DNA from: Climacium dendroides
Taxonomy: Eukaryota > Streptophyta > Bryopsida > Hypnales > Climaciaceae
Assembly (NCBI GenBank): GCA_950106755.1
Contig: OX467090.1
Span: 2,294,001-2,358,000 of the forward strand
Length of the DNA stretch: 64,000 bases
Reading direction: 5' to 3'
Positions 39,396 to 50,358 of this stretch are shown here, one piece after another (position 1 is the first letter of the stretch; the number at the start of each line of letters is the position of its first letter). The position numbers and the translations under genes were made by a program. Below the pieces are notes generated by a model, which saw nothing but the letters and a program-made list of their open reading frames with translations, did no database searches and was not told the DNA's origin.

Positions 39396-42129
39396 AACTT
39401 TTTGGCCTTACCACCTGCCTGTTATCCTCTTTATCACCCCGAGCAGTCACTTTACCTCTAATCGCTCATGATTTCAACAGATTTCTATCAGATTTTGACC
39501 GGATCAACGCGACCAAAACAACAGAAAAACTAAATTTTCTAGTAGTGGTCAATGTGACATCCCAATGTTTTCTGAGACGAATCATGTTATCTTGGACGTA
39601 CAACGTTTTTGGCCTGACATTAGAAAAAACACAATTTTCTTATAGTGTCGACACTGATAGAAACAACCCTCGCAGACTACACAGCACACTTGAGAACAAT
39701 TAGAATGGATGCATGAAGATATTCGCTCATTTCCCACCCTGAACTTTGGGACCAATGTTTTGAAGGCAAATGTTTCACTTTCAAGTACTTAAGCAAGTGT
39801 TGTTGCCTTTTATAATCACACATAGGTCTACCATGAGTGAGAATTTGAAGCAATGTAGAAAACTGGACTCCCTTCCACTTGAAGTCGCTTTGTACGCCAG
39901 CAATGAGCTGATCAGCCACGGTGCCAGCGTGCTTCCGTGCTACCAAAAATTTGCAGTTCTTCAAGTGCTGGCAATCTGCCTTCACAAACAATGGGACACC
40001 ATCTTTTTGACAAGTTTGATTCCCCTCATGCTTTTCGAGAATGTCTGCCTTTGGAACTAGATCCTTCTTCCTTCCTGTGATTGTAATACAACTTTGGCAA
40101 ACCACCCCGGATAAATCTCCATCGGCATTGTACTCAGCCTCCACCCGAATTTGTAGGCCTAGACTTCCTGCCAACGCCTAGTGATTGTCCCTGGAGCGGT
40201 CTTACGTCTTTTTTGCACATTGTTTGTAATCCCGCCCTTCTTCTTTTTCCCTATTACAAAAACTAGAAATCAAAGTAACCAAGACCCCGCAAGGCGGCCG
40301 ATCTATCTAAACAAAAAGTGCACAATTGAGAACAATAGAACGCAAGATCATTAAAGCAAGATTGCATAAAACACAACTACGCAAGCAAACACAAGAAGTT
40401 GGCAAAGAAAACTAGTACTTTAGTATCCCTCCTGCCGCCCATCAATAGTTTAAATTGTCAAAAATCCTCACAGAAACTCCAGAAGCATCGACAGTAATGC
40501 AGCACCAAGTCACCAACAGCTCTCTACAAATTACGCAAGCCAAGTTCTAGGCCTAGAATGTAGAGTTTTGGACTCCATTGAATCAGAATTCAAAAGCCAC
40601 CATTTCAGAAGTGCAGTGAATGTAAAAGACGATGCGCCTCCAAAATCTTCACGACAACCTAGAAGTGAGGCGCTCAAACACTGAATGACTGGAACTTCAA
40701 AAATTCAAATGGCAAAAGATGCCGCATTCAAACAACAAGTTCTTTGAGAGAGTAACTAAGTGACAGCGGCAATGGATGTAGTGACGCACTCAAGCACAAC
40801 TCTCGAGAGCCTCCAATAGGGCAACATTGCAACAAGGATTCAGGAATTAATGCGAATGTTTAGCAACAATAGAAATCAAGATTAAGGAGTTAATGCAAAT
40901 ATTGAGCTTCGTTGTGAGTACCAAACCCTAGTGGACAATTGCAACATTAGCGGTTGCGATTGTACCGCATTTGCTACCAATCGACGGCTAGGGACACGCT
41001 AGGGCAATCGATGAACGAAATACGTGGTAGACGAGCGCGACGACTTCATCAGATTAATCGTACCCTTGGCAAACAGAGGCCCAACTTTGTCCAAAAGACA
41101 GCTAAAATGTCTTTATTTTAAGGATTTCCTACTATGTGCATTTCACAAAAGATTTTTTTTGGTAAAAAAATAGAGAAAAATAGGCAGTTTTACAAACGCT
41201 GGAAAGTACCCAAAAGTGTCTTTGTTCCCATTCTTGTACCCCAAACTGTCACTAAATGTGTCTCTAGGCTTTTTGTTAATGTGTCCTCCAAATGCTTAAC
41301 TCTAATTTGTTGACGCATTTGAAAGACACACACTTAACTTTGATTCATTGACTCCTAATTTTTGTAGATTTCAATTTAGGGTACACCTATGTGATAGTTT
41401 CAATGGTTTAAGGAGCTGGCACTTTGAAAAGTTATAGAAATTACATACCACATTTGAATTTTTTTTTAATATTCATGATTTTCATCTTTCTAATACTAAA
41501 AAAATATCATTTTTAGGAAAAGGTGCCTTTAACTATGTTGAATTGCTTATATCGACATTTAGGATGCCTTCACCTTAAAGTAGTAGTATTCATAATTGTC
41601 ATTGTATCCATAACTATCGCCTCTAAATCTTGGAAAATCTTCGAAACTGAATAAATATGATTACAAGGATGTATTACATCTAAATATCAACCCTAGTATT
41701 GGTATTAGGTCAAATCCTAGTGTTGGTATTAGGTGCATGTATAGTTGGCACTTTAAAAATTCACAACTTATTCTCACAGTGTCTAAATAATACATTTGAA
41801 AGTGTTTCTATATTATTTTTTTCTTGCAAGTAGGGTCCAATAATTTTTTGGATGTGTATTAGTAGACATCATGTCCAAAACCCTTAAATTAATGGTTGTG
41901 GGTGTTGCTACCTTATATGTTCCAGACGGTCAAGGAGGATTTAGATCCCCCTTAATGCCCCATCCAAGGATAATTGCAAAAATTGCCCCCTATTTGATGT
42001 CGTGTAAATTTCATTGATTTCCTCAGTTCTCCTAGCTATTTGAGGGCCTTTTGCTTGCAAATATGAATTCATAATTTTCAAATTTTATCATGTATAGCAA
42101 ATAAAAAATTTCAGTGTATTTTTTAGGTG

Positions 42130-42200
42130 TTAAACATGGTGCAAAACACAGGGAGTCAATCCCCGTGCTAATTTGGACGTCCTAACCACTGGTTAATTGA
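42130..42200 (-). repeat. tRNA-like head of a SINE candidate
   Basis: On the minus strand AACCAGTGGTTAGGACG resembles a pol III A box. About 24 nt later GGATTGACTCC matches the B-box consensus GGTTCGANTCC at 9 of 11 positions (plus-strand 42152-42162). The spacing is plausible, but no complete cloverleaf forms. I infer the 5' head of a tRNA-derived SINE. Confidence 0.35.
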
Positions 42201-43139
42201 ACCAACTCCAAACAAGTCAAAACAAACTTATCTAAAACCTGACGTTTATTCTAAGCTTATTACACAACACACATTTAATCCATAAATGAAATTGTGGCCG
42301 TTTTTCTACCAATGAATAATAAAGAATCCTTCTACATGAAATAGAAGCGCAACTATTCATCCTCCAAATTTTATATGAAAAGGGGAGGTCTTCTACAAAA
42401 GTTTGACACTTCCAATGAGTTCATTTGGATTTTCTTAAACCAATGATTCACACAACACCTAAATGGATGATTTCCACAATCACTAATCCATCCTTTAACA
42501 TTAATTAGACCCTCTCTTCTCTAACATTTTAAATTATCTTGCGCAATTCCCACACTATTTGTTGAATGTAGTACATATTACACTTTGACTCTCTCTCATT
42601 CAACTATTCAACTTTTATGGACAAACCACCATTTCTTAACCAAGGATCCATATCCAACATGTAGGGTGTAGCTATTTTCAACCAAGGTTGGAACACATTT
42701 CCAACCAAAGCTTTGAATGTGGGAAGCAGTCAACAAGAAAGTAGTAAATAGTGAGAGGAAAAGTAGTTTTTGAATGATTGGAGTTAGAAAAGTCTAAACA
42801 TTAGCTATGGGTTTTGAGCACCTTTGAACTCCTAAAATTCATAGTAAATTCAATTTGGGGAATAAAATTATGAAAAAATTTGTAGTCCCTATGTTTCCTA
42901 TCTTTTCACATGATAAAAAAATTTGCATTGACTCATATTGCTCAAGATTTGTTCCCAAATTGCTAATTAACTATAGAAGGTACAACCAGGGGTCCAACCT
43001 TAATATAATAGTTTTTCAAGTACCAAATTGTGAAATCTTGTTTCTAAAATCTAACTAGTAAATGTTTAACCCTTGAAGTTCTTCTCTATATGCATCTATT
43101 TTGAAACTATGTATAAACAAAAAGGTTGTATTTATTTTT

Positions 43140-44835
43140 CAAAGAGGCAATTACAATGATGAATAAAACTCGTACATACCATAAGCATCAATGGGGCATA
43201 GTTCAAAAGTCATTAGGAAAAAATTGAACCCACAAAGAGGCCTTGAGTTTTCTTACTAATTTTTATACTAATTGAATGAATATGAAGGTGGCCACGTCCT
43301 CATTAGGACCACCACTTGGCATGTGCTCCATTCCTCATGATGGAACCATCATGTTATAATATTATGGACATGGATTGGGTAATGATTACAAATTTTTGAA
43401 TTCATCTTGCATTTCATAACTCAATTAGTGAGTTGAGAAGGCTCTTCTCACTTAAATTTATAAGATCATGGAGATAGATTGGATAATGATGATGGATTTT
43501 TGAATTCATCATGCAATTTTTGGCCCAATTAGTAAGTTGAGAAGGCTCTTCCCACCCAAGCTTTTGCATTACAAAGCGGCCTCTTTTGAGGTTCATTTTT
43601 TTCCTAATGAGTATACTAGAATCGTAATATGCAACATATAATAAATTACTCTAGAAGTTTGAAGAAAACAAAGTTAGCCATGTTAAAGCTCAATTTTTTT
43701 ATGCCATAATTTGGAATTACTTGATATTTTATCAATTTTTACTTTGAACCCCCAAAACACTTCTTGTGCCTTGGCATGTTGGTATACATCATTTCAAATT
43801 GTTATATACAAAAAATTGAAGGAAATTGACATTTATAGAATTAAAAATGTTCACAATTTAAAAAACATGCAAATGGAGTTGGTTCTCATAATATTTGAAT
43901 TTTTTTGGGGGAATTGTGAGCATAGAATTGCATAAGCCATTGAAGAGAGATTATAGGTTTAGGGTACATGTCTTCTATAAGTCATACTGAATTCAGTTTC
44001 TTTAGTGAAAATTTGAAATTATGTTGAATTTGTGAATAAAAATTTTAAAAAATTTCATATCAAATACAAAATGTACTTAATAAATTTGAATTTTTTTTCT
44101 GTAGGTGTATATTATAGTGAAAAATATTGTGATGTTAAACATTTATTATATAAAACAAAAAAGCACTCTTAGGTAGTAGTCCAAAGTTCAAATTGCAGTA
44201 ATTAAAATTTAGGAATTTTTCAAATTTTCAAGTTGGAATAGAAACCAAGCTTGATAATATTCATTTCAGTAGTAGAAAAAATTTCCAAAAAGATAATTTT
44301 GTTGTTTTAAATTTAGATTTAGAAAATGGAGTAGAAATTGCCAAATCACCTACTTGTTGATCCATACAGTGATTGATGAAACTGAGTATAAAGTTGAATT
44401 GTTTTCATTCAAACAACCATACCATAAGCATCAATGAATAAAGTCCAAAAGTAGATGTACAAAAATTGTAGTGTGCAACATACTACACATTACTATGGAA
44501 GTTTGAAGAAAAAATTAGTTGTGATTTGGAAGAAAATCAATTTCAAAGTTAATCATGTCTAACACTTAGTTTTGTTCAATCTGATTTGAAATTACTTTAT
44601 CTTTTTCCAATTTTTTCTTAGAACTCTAAAAGTTTTTTTTGTACCTTGGCATGTTGGTATACATCATTTTAGATTGTTGTACATAAAAATTGAAGGAAAT
44701 TAACATTTACAGAATTTAAACTATCAATAGTTTGACAAACGTGCAAATGATGTTGATTCTCACAATATTTGAATTTGGGGGGGGAATTGACAATATGGGA
44801 TAGCACTAGCCATTGTAGAGAGAGTACAAGTTGCA
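43140..44835. repeat. Diverged direct duplication, two units about 0.9-1.2 kb apart
   Basis: Blocks occur in the same order in both units. CATACCATAAGCATCAATG is at 43176 and 44418. GAAGTTTGAAGAAAA is near 43655 and 44495. CCTTGGCATGTTGGTATACATCATTT is at 43769 and 44643. A 'tctcacaatatttgaattt' block followed by a G run is near 43885 and 44757. The first unit also contains a 103-bp internal tandem duplication (43365-43565). This looks like two copies of one unidentified repeat. Confidence 0.75.
43365..43570. repeat. 103-bp tandem duplication
   Basis: ATGGACATGGATTGGGTAATGAT at 43365 is repeated as ATGGAGATAGATTGGATAATGAT at 43468. Both are followed by TTTTTGAATTCATC and by AGTTGAGAAGGCTCTTC. 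The copies differ by scattered substitutions. Confidence 0.85.
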
Positions 44836-47261
44836 ATATGGACCATTGTTACATCTTAATTCTCTTGCATTTGAAATATTAGTTGAATTGAACAATGTGT
44901 TTAGATTGTATTTCATAGCCATTTAATGCATTTTTAGGTTCAATTTGTTTGTCCAAAGATTGGAGTTCATGATGTACATAATTAATTCAAGAAATCCAAA
45001 AAAAATGAATTATCATTGTCAATGATATTCTTTTCCTTTCTTGGTGGATGAAATTACTAAATTTCTACAAAATTTTAAGAGAATATTTCTTCCTTTTGGA
45101 TAAATAAATTAAAAAATTTCATCCTCTTTGTATGTTTCATCTATATAAATAACTTCACTACTCCAATGATCACTCCTTTTGTACCAACCAAAGTAAATGA
45201 AATAAAAAGCTACATTACAAGAGGCTTTGTCCTTGGAGCAAAGGCTCTTTTTTGAGTGGATCCTACTTTAACTCTAAAACAACAAGCCAAGCCCCTTTGG
45301 CTTGGTTTCAAATAAATCTTTGATTTAAAAAAAAAATTGGAATGTTTCAACTTATTGAATTCACTTTTGTAGTAAACAAAGCTTTTCAAGTACCACATTT
45401 AGGTTACAAAGTCATAGCACTATTCTTGTTGATTAATTTTACATGCCCTAAATGCACAAACCATAGGCAAAGAGCAAGGCCTTTACATTGCTTCAAGGAG
45501 ATTTTTTATTCCCTCCATCAATTCAAAAAATGTTGTCTAAAGTTACACCTCTTCTAATATATAGCCATATGCTAATGCAAAGTCTCTTCCCTTTGGTCCA
45601 CAACTAGTAAAAAAGTTCTAATATGCCTAAAGCAATCATTAAATGAATAGAGTATAGGGTGGACAACTAAATATACCATATTACTATTATGTATTTGGAA
45701 GTAAGTAAAGTAATCCCACTTCAAAGTGAAAATTTTGTTTATCAATTGTAAATGAAACAATCACACCTAAATTGAGAATTTTGGTTGAAAATTGCAAAAT
45801 TAAAATATATTATAGTATATGAGGGTTTAGGGTTTATCACAAATTCTTTTTGTGGACAAATTATATTATTAGATTGATGAAATTTCTATATTTTCTCATT
45901 GGCAAGTGATAGGAAATTTTAATGCACAAAAAATGGAGGATTGCAATTATGTGGGCCTAGGATCATGAGTACATGAGATTAAAAGACTACACACCTATTT
46001 AGTAGGTTTCTATATTATAGAAATCTTATATGATTATAGGATCCTGATGTTATAGATATCTATATTATAGGTGTTTAGGTTTTAAGTACCTTTAGTGGTT
46101 ATAGGATATCTACTTATACATATGCTCAAGGCTTATATATACTTGCATTTCTAGCTATGCTTACATACTAGCATCATTGCAAAGAACACATCATGTGAAT
46201 TCCCTATGCAAAAGTTATGAAGAGTCAAATTTTTTGGGGAAAAAAATAGAGATATTGATTTTAAAGATGTACTTGTTCCATAATATGATTTGGAGGAGCC
46301 TAACTTAAGCCACTCTATATAAGCTAATTAGTTTGGATGCACAAAGAAAACACAATTTGATTGCTTTTAGTTTTTCAAAAATTGCAATTTTGAAGCCATT
46401 CTTCAAAAAGAGATTTAACCTTTTTTTTTACCTACTAAATTAAAGGTATTGTAAGCACTTATTAGATAGAATGGAAATCCTCTTTGGAATTATTTGTACA
46501 AAGGGATCATGAATTTAGAGAAATGGCAATTATCATTTCTGTTCACTACATTTCTAAATTCATGAATTTTTTCATACAATTTTCAATAGAATTTCCATTA
46601 TTTCTTGAAAGTAATTTAGCACATCATTAGTAGCTTGTAAATATATCACCTTTTTATGGAAAATGACTTGAAAACAATACTAACTTTGGAAAGACTAAAC
46701 AACATTCTAATTTATTGTATATCGATCAAAATTAACTTGAGTGTGGTAGCATGTCTTACCCCATGTGTAGTGTGTCTTATATGTATACTAATATAATTGT
46801 GATATGTTTGCAAACCACCCCATCACTAGATTCTTGCATAAAAATGTAGGCCCTTTGAATATGAAAGTCTAGGCTCAATTTTGGATAATTTTTCTTTTCA
46901 ATACAGACTTTAAAAATCCATAGTTTATATAATTCATATAGTTTCTAAAAATTGTTGTGGGAATGAGATCCCACATGCTAGGCCTAGAACACTAGCATAT
47001 GACGGAAAAATTCAAAAATTGTTCCCTTAAAAAGGAAAGTTTTTGAGTTCTCCTAGGAAGTTAGGTTAATTTAGGAAAACTGGATTTCCGGATCCGGAAA
47101 AATTTCATTAGGTCTAAAAACCTAATTCTGGAACCCTAGAAAGTTCCGAAAATCGGATGACGGCACCGGCCTTAAAAACCAGAAACCGGATCCGTACTAG
47201 GGATAGGGTTTTGCCGCCAAAACCTGTCCCGTACATTCATCCAACTAACCGACTATCTGGC

Positions 47262-47269
47262 CAGTATAA
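47262..47269 (+). promoter_or_regulatory. Candidate TATA box of the island ORF
   Basis: AGTATAAGAGG lies about 200 bp upstream of the first ATG (47465) and is the best TATA-like word in the GC-rich leader. Pyrimidine-rich sequence follows at 47305-47340. The assignment rests on position and word only. Confidence 0.35.
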
Positions 47270-47464
47270 GAGGAGGACTGTAGCTGGCAGTGGGAACGAG
47301 TACTTCCTTGTTTTTCCTTCCACTTGTGTTTTCCGTCTTCCTAGCTTTGTGAGAATTCCAATAGATTGAGGGACTGTATGAGTTGCGATCGTGCAGGGGT
47401 TACCGGAGTGAAATTTTGTGAGCAAGAGAGTTAGGGAGAGATTGTGTGAGGTCTGTTTGTGAGC

Positions 47465-49459
47465 ATGATGACTTCTAGGGCAAGCCGGCGCAAGCTGAAG
47501 GATCTGCCCGAGGATTCAGACAATGAGCTTCCGCCACCACCGCCCCGGCCAAGGACTATTCCGGTGATGAAGGTAGTTCCGAAGGTTCCTACCGAGGAGG
47601 ACCGGTTGGTGCGCTTGCGAAAGAACCTCACCAACATGGGGTGTGATGGGCTCCTGGAGGTTCCGTGGGGCATCAGGGAGGAGAGCTTGGTGTCTGACCT
47701 ACTTCTTCTGGAAAGTGGTATCTTGGATACCACCCTTTGGGCGAAACCAGAACTATGGGCGGTTAACACATGGAGGGCCGTCTACAAGTTCCGGGAGGCG
47801 CCGGACAAGGTCATGGAGAAGAATCAGGAGGTGATGGAGGGCGAATTCCGGGCGCCCGCCAATCCGAAGGAAGGTCACCAGGTTTCCGACCTGATGAATC
47901 CGGAGTACCGGGATGTGATAACATTCCTTAATCCTATCCTCCATCCGACCAAGCCGCGGCGAGTGGTAGCGAAGGTAGCCTCCACCATCTTGGGGAGCCT
48001 CTAGGGTAAAATGATGATGGATTGGGCAACCATCATCCACGAGTTAATCGGGGACCTTGTGCATTCCCTCCGGTCGGGGAAGAAGGGTCAAAGTCCCCTT
48101 CCAACGTATTTGTCCCATCTGTATGTTCATCACTCCCTGCTTAAGGCAAACGAGGAGAGCGCCTACCAAGAGCTAGTTCAGCTCCAACAGTACGGAGGAG
48201 AAGAACCCTCTCTTCAAGACGGACCGGACGATGAGGAGACGGAGGACAAGGAACCGCTCACTCTTCTAAAGAAGAAGCAACGACGGACTAGGATGCCGCT
48301 GGTAAATCCGACAGAAGATCCTCCCACACCGGAGCCATTGGAAGAAGAAGTTCAGGAGCAGAAGACGGAGACCAGACCGGCCGCGCAAGACGTCCGACCT
48401 TCTACGCAACAAGTTGGGCCGGTGCAACCGCAAGCTGGTACCACTCAGGCCGAGGCCGGACCCTCCCGATCCAGGATGATGGAGGTAGAGGAGGGAGATA
48501 GGACCCACATGCAACTAGGAGGGATGCCATTAGAGGACATCCAGGAGATGGCTCAGCACCTGGTATGGCGGGTGGATGACCTCACTAAACTCTACGAGAA
48601 TTATGAGGGGGCTCTCAAACGGGTGTGCCGGAAGATGGCACTAACTGATCGGAACGCCATCTTCCGGAGGACGGATGAGTTGATGGCGGCGGAGCTACAA
48701 AACGGTCGCCTAATAGAGGAATGGAAGAAGTTGGTGACGGAATTGGGAGCGTTACGCGTGGAGAACCGGACGTTGCGGGACCAAGTCCGGGATTCAGAAT
48801 CCAAGTGCGTGGGATTAGAGAGCACTCTCCGCACAACCCAAGAGACGGTCCGGCTCATAGAAGAGGACCACCGCCGGCAGATAGCGACATTGTGTCAAGG
48901 TATAGTTCGGCTCCGGAGCTCTTTGGAAGTACCGGTGGATTGTATCAATAAAGCTCGGCTGTTTGAAGCCAACCTTGACGCAGCCACCAATACGAGTCGG
49001 GTGCACATCATGAAGTGCTTATTGGAGCAGGCGAGACGGATGGATGCATTCCGGGCAGAGATGCGGGAGATGATGGAGTATTTGGCTTCCACCGAGTCGG
49101 AACCGGTCACTCTTTCTTCTCCCTCTGCACAAACTTTGGTGGCTACGGAAGGCCATAACCTGGAACCCATGGTTCCGGAAGTAGCACCGGTGGTACCGGT
49201 TGATCCGGAACTTTCACCACCACTTGGAAGGCCAGAAGGAGTGGACTGGGGAGCTGTGGTACCCCAAAGAAGCGAGGATCTACTTCCAGTAACCCCGACC
49301 ATCGACCTGACGGATACTTCTCCGGAAGCTCACAGTGGTAGAGCGGTACATTCTTCTCCTCGTCACAAAAAGACCCAAAAGGATTCCCGGGGTTGTTCGG
49401 ACGGTCCAATAATCGGGACCCGGAGTGTAGACCGGGACCTCAACATCGTGGAGGTCTAG
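47465..49459 (+). pseudogene. 665-codon gag-like or plant-mobile-domain-like ORF broken by one TAG
   Basis: One reading frame runs from ATG 47465 to TAG 49457-49459. It is interrupted only by TAG at 48002-48004, which is followed two codons later by an ATG at 48011 in the same frame. The N-terminal part (residues 1-179) has a proline run (ELPPPPPRPR), a W-rich middle (LWAKPELWAVNTWR) and NPILHPTKPRRVVAKV. After the stop come DWATIIHELIG, LSHLYVHHSLL and a charged, Pro/Gln-rich linker. A long predicted coiled coil (ENRTLRDQVRDSESK region) follows, then a Pro/Val-rich tail. I do not recognise a catalytic domain. The layout resembles gag-like or plant mobile domain proteins of retroelements, but this is inference. 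No frameshift in 2 kb implies it is recent or selected. Confidence 0.55.
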
Positions 49460-50060
49460 AGATGGGGACAAAGGGGTCCAAGTCTGTTTCCTCCGGAGAG
49501 TAGTCGGAAGGAGAAGAAACTGGATTTGCTGAAGGACTATGTTCTTCCCAAGGATCCGGATTCCAAGGAATAGTGTACAGTAACATAGTATAGTGGCAAT
49601 ACCGGAGTCCAGCCATCAAAAGCCGGAAAAATAGGATCTGGGATTTACCAGAAATCTAGCGGACCAGTAGGAATGTTTTGTAGGATTTTTAGGATGATGT
49701 TAGTCTTAGTATAAGTAGGGTTTTGATGGCTTTTCTGGTCATTCGCATCCATTCCATAGTTCCAGCATTGTACCTTTTTGAGCTTAATTCCAAGTGTTTG
49801 GAGTATCCATTCTCTTATCTTTTTATATGCGGTACATGTTTGTGGGAGGTGTAGGTCCATTCTTGCTTTTCCGGAGACTGAGAACTTACCTTGAGTAGCA
49901 AGAGTCGATTTCGTGAGTGGTTTCCGGATGTACTAACTTAATGGGGAGATCAACCGAATGGTTCCAGCAGTAGTATTAGTGTAGTACTGCTCGGATGCCG
50001 GTATAGCCTGCGTGTAGGATACAGCCTTAGGTGAAAGGGGTATCTGAGAGGCTGCTAGCA

Positions 50061-50078
50061 ACTTTCGTATACGAAAGT
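50061..50078. repeat. Perfect 18-bp palindrome
   Basis: ACTTTCGTATACGAAAGT is its own reverse complement. Flanking bases (GCA on the left, GTTGC on the right) extend the pairing with a one-base bulge. It lies in the unexplained 3' part of the GC-rich island. It could be a protein-binding site or an RNA hairpin. Confidence 0.8.
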
Positions 50079-50333
50079 GTTGCAAGACGTGCCCGAACTC
50101 TGGATTGCCGGAATTCCCCGTAGAACAGAGTCAAAGCCCCGGTGCAAGCCCAAGAGAGTACAAGGAAACCCACCCGGTCGACGGGAGGCTCAGTGCCCGG
50201 TTAAGGTTAGAATGTCGTTGTAGTCCTTGACCGTCCCTGCGTGACCTAATCCGGAAAGCCTTCCGGATTTGTGAGGTGACGGAATAGGAGGACACTTTCG
50301 GACCTTGAAGAGTTCGGTTAGTACTAATATTAG

Positions 50334-50358
50334 GGAGAGAGAGAGAGAGAAAGAGAGC
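50334..50358. repeat. GA microsatellite
   Basis: This is a run of GA dinucleotides with one AA interruption (GAGAGAGAGAGAAAGAGAG). It lies within the GC-rich island. Confidence 0.9.

Larger units (their letters stand above)
35200..39647. mobile_element. Non-autonomous CACTA-type transposon, 4.45 kb, inside the ZNF862-like pseudogene
   Basis: The left end reads CACAATAAGAAAACAATG followed by TTTTTCTAA. The right end, reverse-complemented, reads CACTATAAGAAAATTGTG followed by TTTTTTCTAA. This gives imperfect terminal inverted repeats of about 28 bp. Flanks are TCA (35197-35199) and TCG (39648-39650), a 3-bp target duplication with one change. The host reading frame resumes exactly across the insertion. 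No TNPD-like transposase frame is present. The interior has subterminal 60-bp repeats near the right end, a threefold 190-bp array and an AT-rich 30-37-bp array. The left terminal base pattern (CACAA rather than CACTA) suggests decay. Confidence 0.8.
33049..40253 (-). pseudogene. ZNF862-like (hAT transposase-derived) gene, broken by a nested CACTA element
   Basis: Coding homology lies in three minus-strand blocks. Block 39648-40253 is the N-terminal region (RRKT...ITRRW, then VVCQSC, GRKKDLVPKADIL, HGRPMCDY and KHWSQ...GWEMSEYLH), with a 1-nt frameshift near 40170. Block 34190-35199 is the core (DEVTVVDN, GGLTHEEIA, NVETRWISM, EYMIVLVKM and DFMSVVKACQ), with TAG stops. Block 33049-33420 is the hAT C-terminal dimerisation region (KFISEYFKVVEI, VEDERCFSNL and HLPLVV). 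Blocks one and two are separated by the element at 35200-39647. Joining them across one target copy continues the frame through the conserved (S)-x-DEVT motif. Blocks two and three are separated by low-complexity DNA. Such proteins are domesticated or mobile hAT relatives, and this copy is dead. Confidence 0.82.
40254..46952. other. Intergenic DNA without a recognised gene
   Basis: 40254-41100 is GC-richer and may be the old 5' flank of the ZNF862-like gene. After that the DNA is AT-rich. It holds a SINE-like head at 42130-42200 and duplicated segments at 43140-44835. A stretch around 45950-46230 has a TATATA word followed by leader-like sequence that could be a decayed LTR, but no partner copy is visible. 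No conserved protein was found. Confidence 0.5.

Noticed and set aside
45950..46230. Possible solo LTR with TATATA box and leader-like sequence
   Set aside because: No second copy, target duplication or clear TG...CA limits could be found.
49645..49860. A 71-codon minus-strand frame that reads protein-like
   Set aside because: I cannot link it to a family, and it has no start context or continuation in either direction. Kept only as part of the island's unexplained 3' region.
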